Shown here: positions 32,264-39,358 of the stretch, piece after piece
Position numbering within the stretch: position 1 is the first letter of the stretch
How the letters are laid out: each line of letters opens with the position of its first letter
Source: JAQUBU01 sp036677685
GTDB taxonomy: Bacteria > Bacillota > Syntrophomonadia > Syntrophomonadales > Syntrophomonadaceae
Direction: 5' to 3'
Assembly: GCA_036677685.1 (NCBI GenBank)
Contig: JAVBWA010000022.1
Coordinates: 66,250-130,249, forward strand
Length of the DNA: 64,000 nucleotides
Notes under the pieces: generated by a model
The model's input: the letters and a program-made list of their open reading frames with translations, nothing else
Told to the model about the DNA's origin: nothing
Databases searched by the model: none
Position numbers and translations under genes: made by a program

Positions 32264-34384
32264 CTAATTTTGTTCTCCTACCGGTTGAAACTTAACCTTG
32301 ATAACTGACCCGCTACTAACTATCTTGCCAGCGGGTGGTGATTGTTCATAAGCCAGGCCATAACCTTCGGGAACCAAATGCAATCCTAAATCCGCCAATA
32401 TTTTGGCTACTTCTTTCATTGACTTGCCCTGTAAATCAGGAATAGTAATCTCCCCATCTTCCTTAGGTTTAAACGGGGACATATCAATTATTACCTCCGC
32501 GCCCCTTCCCAGCTTACTATGAGCTTTGGGAGTCTGCTGCCATACTATACTGCCGTTCCCATTAACTTTGGCCTGCAACCCCCGATTGCCTATCAAAGTT
32601 AATGCTTCGGACAAAGGAAGGTTTACTACATCAGGTACTAATACTTTATCCACCTTTTCTTTGGTTTCTTCTATTTCGGGAGAATTATACATAGGTACTT
32701 CCCAGTAATGAAAGACATCTTTAACTATTTCCTTAAATGCCGGAGCCGCTATCCAACCACCAAAGATGAGATTGCCTTTGGGGGCGTCTACCACAACTAT
32801 GGCTACCAGACGCGGGTTGTTGGAGGGAGCAAATCCAATAAATGAAACTACGTTTTCATTGCTCATATATTTCCCATCGGGACCAACCTTTTGCGCAGTG
32901 CCGGTTTTTCCCGCTACCCGATAGCCTTCGAGATATGCCTGCTGACCGGTTCCATTGGTTACTTCGCCTTCGAGCATGACGCAAAGTTCTTTGGCCACGT
33001 CTTCTGAAACTACTTGTTTTACTACCTGAGGTTCAAATTTCTTGATGACCTGGCCTTTGTCATCAACCACCTGTTTTACCAGGTGGGGTTTCATCATCTT
33101 GCCCCCATTGGCTACCGCCGACACCGCGGTTATTAATTGTATAGCCGTAACCGCATTGCTTTGGCCCATGGCCATGGTAGCCAAATCTATTTGTTGAGCA
33201 CGATCCCGGGGAACTGTAATACCCTCCGCCTCTCCAGGCAGATCGATTCCGGTAATTTTTCCAAATCCGAAAGCTCTCAAATATTTATAATAGTTATCCA
33301 TGCCAATTTTCTGACCAATCTGCACAAATGCCACATTGCATGATTTCTCTATGGCCTGGGCAAAAGTCAGGCTTCCATGGGGCTTCCGGTCCGGGCAGCC
33401 AATTGTTTCCACACCCACTTTTATATAACCGGGGCAAAAAAAGCGGCTTTCGGCACTGACGACCTTTTCTTCCAAAGCCATGGCAGCAGTGCTTATCTTC
33501 ATGGTTGAGCCCGGTTCGTATACATCGTTGATGGCAAAATTCCTCCGGTAGCTCGCCGGATAATCCGAGAAATTGTTGGGGTTGTAGGTGGGCCGTGAAG
33601 ATAAAGCCAGGATTTCTCCGGTGGCCGGGTCCATAACTATCGCAGCTGCGGATTTTGCTTTGCGTTCTTTGAAGACCTTATCCAGCTCGCGTTCGGTAAT
33701 ATATTGGATGGTTTCATCAATGGTTAAAACCAGATTGGCTCCGTCCACTGGGGGAATGAACTTGTGGGTTGCTTCAGGTATGGGCCGGTTGACTGCATCA
33801 TGCTCGATAATTATCCTTCCCTTAGTACCTCCCACCAAATCGTTATAATAAAAATCGATTCCCTCCAGCCCGGTATTATCGACTCCAGATATACCCAGAA
33901 CATGGCTGGCCAGTGTTCCCTTGGGATAATAGCGGCGGCTTTCCTCTGTCAAACCGATTCCAGGCAAATCCAGGTTTCGAATAATTTTAGATTTTTTCGA
34001 ATCTATTTGACGTTTTATCCATTCAAAAGAGCTAACCCGTGTTAAACGCTGATAAAGGGTCTCTTCATCCATATCCAGCACCTCGGCCAGCTTTTTGGCG
34101 ATTTCGCGCTGTTTTTTACTGCGTATAACTTCTGCCGGAATAGCATATACCGAATCGGCACTAACTGATATGGCCAGTTCACGCCCATTCCGGTCATAAA
34201 TTATACCTCTTTTAGATTCCACCGGAACATCGCGCATCCGATTTTGCAGGGCTTTCTCAGACAGCTCCGCACCGCGCACAAATTGAACCCAAAAGACTCT
34301 GCTACCTAGTAATATAAAACCCAGCGTAAACAAGAAAAAAAGCGTAGCAATACGCTTTCTTACCGTTAACCCGGTGGTTTGCAT
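32264..34384 (-). CDS. spoVD: Class B penicillin-binding protein with two PASTA domains (SpoVD/FtsI type)
   Basis: A membrane-anchored transpeptidase that cross-links septal or spore-cortex peptidoglycan. The product is 706 residues. It has an N-terminal membrane helix (about 10-30), then the PBP dimerisation domain (KRGIIYDRNGRELAISV). The transpeptidase carries SxxK (EPGSTMKIS), SxN (EKSCNVAFVQ) and KTG (GKTGTAQKVG). Two PASTA domains follow (VLVPDVVNLPLSEAL, about 580-640, and ITIPDLQGKSMKEVA, about 645-705). It is the only class B PBP in this cluster, so whether it acts in vegetative division, sporulation or both cannot be settled here. Confidence 0.92.
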   Translation of the reverse strand: MQTTGLTVRKRIATLFFLFTLGFILLGSRVFWVQFVRGAELSEKALQNRMRDVPVESKRGIIYDRNGRELAISVSADSVYAIPAEVIRSKKQREIAKKLAEVLDMDEETLYQRLTRVSSFEWIKRQIDSKKSKIIRNLDLPGIGLTEESRRYYPKGTLASHVLGISGVDNTGLEGIDFYYNDLVGGTKGRIIIEHDAVNRPIPEATHKFIPPVDGANLVLTIDETIQYITERELDKVFKERKAKSAAAIVMDPATGEILALSSRPTYNPNNFSDYPASYRRNFAINDVYEPGSTMKISTAAMALEEKVVSAESRFFCPGYIKVGVETIGCPDRKPHGSLTFAQAIEKSCNVAFVQIGQKIGMDNYYKYLRAFGFGKITGIDLPGEAEGITVPRDRAQQIDLATMAMGQSNAVTAIQLITAVSAVANGGKMMKPHLVKQVVDDKGQVIKKFEPQVVKQVVSEDVAKELCVMLEGEVTNGTGQQAYLEGYRVAGKTGTAQKVGPDGKYMSNENVVSFIGFAPSNNPRLVAIVVVDAPKGNLIFGGWIAAPAFKEIVKDVFHYWEVPMYNSPEIEETKEKVDKVLVPDVVNLPLSEALTLIGNRGLQAKVNGNGSIVWQQTPKAHSKLGRGAEVIIDMSPFKPKEDGEITIPDLQGKSMKEVAKILADLGLHLVPEGYGLAYEQSPPAGKIVSSGSVIKVKFQPVGEQN

Positions 34385-34403
34385 AAGGCCACCTCATCTT
34401 TGC

Positions 34404-34883
34404 TTAATTGTTGCTTGCTGCCAGATGTGTCAAACTGGCATATATTTTCTCCAGAGGTTTTTCCCCTTGAGTGGTTTTTACTTGTTGAGCCATTTTGACT
34501 GGTTCCTTTTCAGATGCAACCATAACTGTAAACGGAGAATTATTTTCTGGTTTAACCATTCCTAATTCTTTGGTCGCTACCGCTTCAATTCTTTGCAAGG
34601 AGCTTTTTTGCGCAATTTGATATTCCATTTGGTGTTGGGCGGTTTCCATTTTGCTGATATCGTTTTCCAGGTTGACTATCTGATATCCCAAGGTTGAGGA
34701 TTTTATGCATAGAAAAACTATACTTAGTGCTACAAGAAAAACTCCTGCACTGCATTTAATAGCTAGACTCTTTCTGGTATCAACCTTTCTTATCGTCCTT
34801 CTGACCTTTTTAACACGGTTAAACGATTCATAAGCAGTTTCTGTATCCAAAACCCTGGCATAACCATACTGCGCCTGTAACAT
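34404..34883 (-). CDS. ftsL: FtsL-like division protein
   Basis: A small bitopic divisome protein inferred from position and shape, since FtsL is barely conserved in sequence. The 159-residue product has a basic cytoplasmic region with VRRTIRKVDTRKS. One membrane helix follows (CSAGVFLVALSIVFLCI, about 45-62), then a leucine-zipper-like coiled coil (NLENDISKMETAQHQMEYQIA) and a low-complexity tail. AGGGAGGG precedes the ATG. It sits between rsmH and spoVD, as ftsL does in Bacillus. Confidence 0.78.
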   Translation of the reverse strand: MLQAQYGYARVLDTETAYESFNRVKKVRRTIRKVDTRKSLAIKCSAGVFLVALSIVFLCIKSSTLGYQIVNLENDISKMETAQHQMEYQIAQKSSLQRIEAVATKELGMVKPENNSPFTVMVASEKEPVKMAQQVKTTQGEKPLEKIYASLTHLAASNN

Positions 34884-34913
34884 ATTTTTATTCCGCCCTC
34901 CCTAAATATATAC

Positions 34914-35036
34914 CTTAAACATCGGAAGAAACTGCGGAGCAGTTTCAACACAATTCAACTATTCCCGAAGGGAACTAATATAAGTAGTCCCCGTAGGGGG
35001 CAACACACCGTTGCAACGAGGCGGCGCCTCGTTATA
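34914..35036 (+). repeat. Modular hairpin repeat, copy 6 (A-B-C with minimal D)
   Basis: All of A, B and C are present and perfect. The D module is reduced to AACGAGGC-GGC-GCCTCGTT, an 8-bp stem with a 3-nt loop. The right end CGTTATAG carries the stop codon of rsmH (35032-35034). It lies inside the dcw operon between rsmH and ftsL. Confidence 0.88.
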
Positions 35037-35949
35037 GCTTGCTGGCGACCCTCAGCTTGGCGCTGCGGGCACGAGGATTGGCTATACATTCATCTTCGCC
35101 GGGGGTTATCGGCCTCCGGCTAACAATTTGCAACTGCGGCTTTTGTCCGCATATACACAGCGGCATCCCTGGCGGGCATATACAGCCTTTTGCTTTTTGC
35201 TGAAAAAACCTCTTGACTATACGGTCTTCCAAAGAATGAAAGGTTATGATACATAATCTGCCGCCTGGTTTTAATACTTCCAAAGCTTGGGGTAATACCC
35301 CTTCAATGGCATCCAGTTCGCTGTTAACCGCTATCCTTAATGCTTGGAAAGTCCGGCGGGCCGGATGTTTCTCTCTGCGGTAAGCGGCCGGAACCGCAGT
35401 TTTTATTATATCTACCAACTCCAAGGTAGTATTAATATCCTTTTCCTGCCTGTAATTTGCAATAGCCCTTACTATTCTACGGGCGTATCTTTCTTCCCCG
35501 TATTCAAATAATATTTTCATTAGTTCCTGCTCCGGGTACCGGTTAACAACATCCTTTGCAGTCAATTCCTGTTCCTGGTTCATTCTCATATCCAGGCTGG
35601 CATCTTCATGAAAACTAAATCCCCGTTCGGCATTATCCAATTGAAATGAGGATACCCCAAGGTCAATCATTATACCGTCAAGCCGGGGAAGATTTTCTCT
35701 TTTTAAAATGGCTTTTAGATTACGAAAATCATCGTGGACAAATCTAATTCCAGTTCGGGATATTTCCCGGCGGCACTCTTCAAGTATTTGTTTATCCTTG
35801 TCAATGGCCACCACCTGAGCATCTTCATCCAGAATGCTCAGCATTCTTCGCAGGTGCCCCCCGCCGCCCATGGTGCAATCGCAGTATATACCATGGGGAT
35901 TAAGAACCAAAGATGAAACAGTCTCTTCCAGTAAAACGGGCTTGTGCAA
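35032..35949 (-). CDS. rsmH: 16S rRNA (cytosine-1402-N4) methyltransferase RsmH
   Basis: RsmH (MraW) methylates N4 of C1402 in the 16S rRNA decoding centre. The 305-residue product shows YCDCTMGGGGHLRRML (SAM-binding), IDLGVSSFQLDNAERGFSF, KHPARRTFQALRIAVN and ITFHSLEDRIVKRFF. The start is TTG behind TAGGAGTGG. Its final codons SKL and stop TAA lie at the boundary of repeat copy 6. It follows mraZ by 13 nt, as in nearly all bacteria. Confidence 0.96.
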   Translation of the reverse strand: MHKPVLLEETVSSLVLNPHGIYCDCTMGGGGHLRRMLSILDEDAQVVAIDKDKQILEECRREISRTGIRFVHDDFRNLKAILKRENLPRLDGIMIDLGVSSFQLDNAERGFSFHEDASLDMRMNQEQELTAKDVVNRYPEQELMKILFEYGEERYARRIVRAIANYRQEKDINTTLELVDIIKTAVPAAYRREKHPARRTFQALRIAVNSELDAIEGVLPQALEVLKPGGRLCIITFHSLEDRIVKRFFQQKAKGCICPPGMPLCICGQKPQLQIVSRRPITPGEDECIANPRARSAKLRVASKL

Positions 35950-35962
35950 CTAATATCCACTC

Positions 35963-36394
35963 CTAAATACCCAGGTCAACCAAGCTTTCAGCTATTGCTT
36001 CAAAAGAAGACCCGGCTTTATCTGTATATTCTGCCCATTTATTGACTGACCAAATCTCGATCCGGTTACCCACCCCGATTACGACCACATCGCGGTCAAT
36101 ATCCGCATAATCCCGCAAGTTGACTGACAGCACCGTCCGTCCTTGCTTATCAAATTCCAGTTCAGCGGCTCCTGAGAAAAAAAAGCGCACAAAGGAACGC
36201 ACATCTGATCTGGTTAAAGGAAGTGAACGCAGTTTTTCTTCGATCACTTGCCATTCATTCATGGGATAAAGGAAAACACAATTGTCCAGGCCTTTGGTAG
36301 CTACAAATTTTTCACCCAACTGCTCACGGAAACGAGCGGGAATGGTAATTCTCGCTTTAGTGTCCAATGAATGTTGATATTCGCCTAAGAACAT
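35963..36394 (-). CDS. mraZ: Transcriptional regulator MraZ
   Basis: MraZ is a ring-forming DNA-binding protein that regulates its own dcw operon. The 143-residue product has the two SpoVT/AbrB-like half-domains expected: DTKARITIPARFREQLG (about 11-27) and DKQGRTVLSVNLRDYA (about 85-100). AAAAGGAG precedes the ATG. It is the first dcw gene, with four 10-nt operator-like direct repeats 37-76 nt upstream, supporting autoregulation. Confidence 0.95.
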   Translation of the reverse strand: MFLGEYQHSLDTKARITIPARFREQLGEKFVATKGLDNCVFLYPMNEWQVIEEKLRSLPLTRSDVRSFVRFFFSGAAELEFDKQGRTVLSVNLRDYADIDRDVVVIGVGNRIEIWSVNKWAEYTDKAGSSFEAIAESLVDLGI

Positions 36395-36430
36395 GCGTTC
36401 TTCTCCTTTTGGTACAGCATTTGGGATTAT

Positions 36431-36474
36431 GCTCCACTTTTCTCCACTTCACTCCACTTTATTCTACTTGTCAA
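36431..36474 (-). promoter_or_regulatory. mraZ: MraZ operator array and candidate -35 of the dcw operon
   Basis: On the minus strand three direct repeats AAAGTGGAGT, GAAGTGGAGA and AAAGTGGAGC follow each other at exactly 10 nt, with a degenerate fourth (CAAGTAGAAT) upstream. MraZ is known to bind short direct repeats of this type, including AAAGTG-based ones. A TTGACA (36469-36474) abuts the array; a -10 17 bp away (TGAAGT) is poor. Confidence 0.7.
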
Positions 36475-36621
36475 AATGCATTTCCTCCTTTGTGAATTAA
36501 ATAACTATCGGCTTTTAAAAACCCGGCAATTGGCAGCATTCCGAATAAACCCATTAATACGGTGTTTTCGGCATAGCGGCAAGAAGTCTGCTATAATAAA
36601 ATCACTACTTATTTCCCATAA

Positions 36622-36644
36622 AAAAAGGGGCCCGGACCCGGGCC
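36622..36644 (-). terminator. Rho-independent terminator, GC-rich
   Basis: On the minus strand a GGCCCGG/CCGGGCC-type stem with a tiny loop is followed by seven Ts. It probably ends the paaK-ACT transcript before the dcw promoter. Confidence 0.7.
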
Positions 36645-36667
36645 TAAAAGTCGGGTAAAATGAGAAA

Positions 36668-36698
36668 ATCGAGGGTTGGAGAAAACTCCACCCTCGAT
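36668..36698 (-). terminator. Second terminator hairpin upstream of mraZ
   Basis: Stem ATCGAGGGT/ACCCTCGAT-type plus GGAG/CTCC with an AAAA loop, about 25 nt from the previous one. On the minus strand it is followed by the U-rich TTTCTCATTTT. A tandem terminator pair is likely. Confidence 0.6.
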
Positions 36699-36799
36699 TA
36701 ATATAATCGCAAATCACCCCTGATCAGATCAGATGGCACAATTATTACTGAATTTAACTTTCTAATTTTCAATTGTGAAGTACCGCTTCAGTCTTGACC

Positions 36800-36950
36800 A
36801 TTTAATCATTCCCGAAGGGAATCAATATAAGTAGTCCCCGTAGGGGGGAACACACCGCTGCAACGAGGCGGGAGAGCAGTACTCACGCATGTTTTGTTAA
36901 CAGGTCTCTAACCGTCAAAGAAGTGGGAAGCAACTTTCGCCTCGTTATAA
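36800..36950 (+). repeat. Modular hairpin repeat, copy 7 (lacks A)
   Basis: Begins at TTTAATCATTCCCGAAGGGAAT (module B), has C (GTCCCC-GTA-GGGG), CAACACA and a long D ending GCCTCGTTATAA. The right end supplies the stop codon TAA of the ACT-domain gene (36945-36947). Confidence 0.85.
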
Positions 36951-37373
36951 CTTGTATAACACTTGCTCATCCAGGAATTTGATGCCCTTTTCCTGGAAAA
37001 TGTTGCGGGCCCGGTTTATATCCTCCACTTTAAAAATCACCAGGGCATCGTCTCCCGTAGTTCCCAAAAATGCGTAAAGATATTCAATATTGAGGTTTTC
37101 CTCGGTCATTTGCTCCAGAACGGTTGCCAAACCGCCGGGAGAGTCGGAAACTTGTACGGCAATCACTTCAGTCTCACTTACCGTAAAACCGGCCTCTTTC
37201 AGTATTTGGTAAGCTTTGTCCGGGTCATTGACTATTATGCGGAGAATTCCGAAATCCGAGGTATCGGCAATTGATAAGGCTCTAATATTGATTCCCGCTT
37301 CGCCCAGAACCTTGGTAACATGGGACAACCTTCCTGCTTTGTTTTCCAAAAAAACCGATATCTGCTTAGCCAT
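36945..37373 (-). CDS. Tandem ACT-domain amino acid-binding protein
   Basis: A 142-residue protein made of two ACT domains (about 1-68, beginning QISVFLENKAGRLSHVTKVL; and about 69-142, with VLEQMTEENLNIEYLYAFLG). Such stand-alone proteins often lie beside phenylacetate-CoA ligase genes, as here (12 nt after paaK), and are thought to bind a small ligand, perhaps an aromatic or branched-chain amino acid. It has no catalytic domain. The stop codon is contributed by repeat copy 7. Confidence 0.85.
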   Translation of the reverse strand: MAKQISVFLENKAGRLSHVTKVLGEAGINIRALSIADTSDFGILRIIVNDPDKAYQILKEAGFTVSETEVIAVQVSDSPGGLATVLEQMTEENLNIEYLYAFLGTTGDDALVIFKVEDINRARNIFQEKGIKFLDEQVLYKL

Positions 37374-37385
37374 ACTTTCCCTCCT

Positions 37386-38687
37386 TTAAAATTTTCTTTT
37401 ATCTATCACCCTTTTGGCTTTTCCTTCGCTTCTTTCAATCGAACGAGGCTCAACCAGCCTTACCTTGACCGCGATTCCCAGGGCACTGTCCAGTTCCTTT
37501 CTGATTAAGGCTCCCAAACCTTCGAGCTTTTTAACCTCGTCACTGAACACATTTTCAGATACTTCAACTTGAACTTCCAATTCATCCAGAGTTCCTTTCC
37601 GTTCCACAGTCAACAGATAATGCGGTTCAACTCCCGGTATCCTCAATAAAACACTTTCGACCATGGATGGAAATACATTAACCCCGCGAATAATTATCAT
37701 ATCATCGGACCGGCCCAGCACTTTCTGCATTCGCATATGGGTGCGTCCACACTCACAGGTGCCTTTCTCCAGAGTAGTGAGGTCACGGGTTCTATATCTG
37801 AGCAAAGGCATGGCTTCCTTGGTTATCGTAGTTATGACCAGTTCTCCCGGTTTTCCTTCTCCCAGAACCTCCAGGCTTACCGGGTCTATGGATTCAGCTA
37901 AAAAATGATCCTCTTGAATATGCAAACCATTTTTATAGGCACACTCAATGGCTACACCAGGACCGATTATTTCGGTCAAACCATAAATATCATAGGCATC
38001 GATCTCCCATTTTTTCTCAATATCCTTGCGCATATTCTCTGACCAAGGCTCGGCGCCAAAAACCCCGGCCCGCAATTTGAGATCGGAAGGTTTAATCCCC
38101 ATTTCCTGAGCGACTTCGTACATGAACAGAGCATAGGACGGGGTACAGGCTAAATGTGTACTGCCATAATCCTGCATCAGCATAATCTGACGTTTGGTGT
38201 TTCCGCCGGAAGCAGGGATAACTGATGCCCCTATTTTTTCAGCTCCGTAGTGCGCCCCCAAACCTCCGGTAAAAAGCCCATATCCATAGGACACATGAAC
38301 TACCGAGTTGCGGCTGGCGCCCGCACTGACCAGAGAGCGGGCTATAACTTCAGACCAGGTTTCAATATCCTTTTTGGTATATCCTCCTACAGTAGGTTTG
38401 CCGGTGGTTCCCGATGAGGACTGAATCCTTACTACTTCACTCATAGGAACGGCGAACAAGTTGAAAGGATAATTATCCCGCAAATCCTGTTTGGTTGTGA
38501 ACGGTAAATATTTGACATCCTCCAGGGTGTTTATATCATCCGGTTTAATGCCTGCCTGGTCCATTTTCTGCTTGTAAGTGGGTACGAATGAATAAACTCG
38601 GAAAACGGTTTCCTTCAACCGCCTTAATTGAAGCTTTTCCAGCTCCTCCCGAGGCATACATTCCTTTTCTTGGTCCCAATAATTCAT
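37386..38687 (-). CDS. paaK: Phenylacetate-CoA ligase family protein
   Basis: An AMP-forming acyl-CoA ligase of the PaaK family, expected to activate phenylacetate or a related aryl acid. The 433-residue product has the ATP-binding loop QSSSGTTGKPTVGGYTKKD (about 88-106), FGAEPWSENMRKDIE, YDIYGLTEIIGPGVA and the C-terminal region with MIIRGVNVFPSMVE. GAAGGAGGT precedes two tandem ATGs; the second (38685-38687) is better spaced. Paired with the ACT-domain gene downstream. In a syntroph, aromatic acid or indole-acetate-type substrates are possible but not proven. Confidence 0.88.
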   Translation of the reverse strand: MNYWDQEKECMPREELEKLQLRRLKETVFRVYSFVPTYKQKMDQAGIKPDDINTLEDVKYLPFTTKQDLRDNYPFNLFAVPMSEVVRIQSSSGTTGKPTVGGYTKKDIETWSEVIARSLVSAGASRNSVVHVSYGYGLFTGGLGAHYGAEKIGASVIPASGGNTKRQIMLMQDYGSTHLACTPSYALFMYEVAQEMGIKPSDLKLRAGVFGAEPWSENMRKDIEKKWEIDAYDIYGLTEIIGPGVAIECAYKNGLHIQEDHFLAESIDPVSLEVLGEGKPGELVITTITKEAMPLLRYRTRDLTTLEKGTCECGRTHMRMQKVLGRSDDMIIIRGVNVFPSMVESVLLRIPGVEPHYLLTVERKGTLDELEVQVEVSENVFSDEVKKLEGLGALIRKELDSALGIAVKVRLVEPRSIERSEGKAKRVIDKRKF

Positions 38688-38721
38688 CATTCTACCTCCT
38701 TCAATATTATTCCTGCACAAA

Positions 38722-38853
38722 TTATAACGAGATTAAAATATTCCCCCCGTTTCTATAAGTGATCGGGGTCCTGTTAACAAAATGCGCAGCGGGTTTTTCT
38801 GCTCGTTGCAGCGGTATGTTAAAACTGCTCCGCAGTTTCTGCCGATGCTTAAA
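38722..38853 (-). repeat. Modular hairpin repeat, copy 8 (A and long D, no B-C)
   Basis: Opposite orientation. It starts ATTATAACGAG next to the paaK 5' end and ends GCCGATGCTTAAA. The A hairpin is largely kept; the D module is diverged. It sits 35 nt upstream of the paaK start, so it lies in the paaK leader. Confidence 0.75.
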
Positions 38854-39096
38854 ATATTTACAAGCCGTAGCTAAAATACCATAAAGCTTGCATAAGCATA
38901 CTCGTTCAGGCTCCGCCCACGTCACTCGTACCTTTATGCAACTTTTTTCCAATAAATGAGCAATTTTCACTGTATTCATCTATCAAAAGCAAAAGGGAAC
39001 TAAATAACAGGTAATTTTTTGTAAATGGGATTATGGTATGCAGGCATTTTCGGTATGAATCTTCTCAGGGAGTGCTTGAAGGTATATTCAAACAAC

Positions 39097-39281
39097 AAAA
39101 AACCCCACCGAGCCGTGATGCCGTAGTTTCAACCTGCAGAGCAGGTGGGTACCCTCCCACATATTTTGATGGGTCCCAAATACCGGGCATGCACGTCATA
39201 TGTGGAGATAAGTTCCCTAAATTTTTGTGTTGGCAAAAACTTAACAGCCATTCACGTACACAGCAGGGATTTCCTTTTCTC
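39097..39281 (-). ncRNA. ssrS: 6S RNA (SsrS)
   Basis: 6S RNA mimics an open promoter and sequesters sigma-A RNA polymerase. This ~185-nt gene lies directly downstream of aspS, as I recall for Bacillus 6S-1. The closing stem is GCTGTG/CACGGC, near the 5' AATCCCTGCTGTGTACG and the 3' TACGGCATCACGGC. The apical part CGTGCATGCCCGGT resembles the GAGCATGCTCGGT element of the E. coli RNA. A long stem (CTCCACATAT/ATATGTGGGAG) supports the rod fold. It ends with GGTGGGG and six Ts. A covariance model search would be decisive. Confidence 0.82.
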
Positions 39282-39288
39282 AGGTAAA

Positions 39289-39317
39289 ATACTACCATAT
39301 CACAGGTAGTTCTTCAA
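39289..39317 (-). promoter_or_regulatory. ssrS: Promoter of the 6S RNA gene
   Basis: TTGAAG (39312-39317) and TAGTAT (39289-39294) are separated by exactly 17 bp on the minus strand. Transcription would start near 39281, just before the 5' closing stem of the RNA. It lies between the aspS stop and the RNA gene. Confidence 0.7.
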
Positions 39318-39358
39318 GTTAAACCGAGTGCCATTATAGACCATTTTCTCCAAAAGTT

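Larger units (their letters stand above)
36395..36944. other. Intergenic region upstream of mraZ
   Basis: This 550-nt gap holds the MraZ-box array (36431-36470), two hairpin terminators (36622-36644 and 36668-36698) and the repeat copy 7 (36800-36950). No convincing gene is present. Confidence 0.7.

Noticed and set aside
39033..39298. ORFs on either strand across the 6S RNA region
   Set aside because: They coincide with a structured RNA with promoter and terminator, lack ribosome binding sites and have no coding signature.
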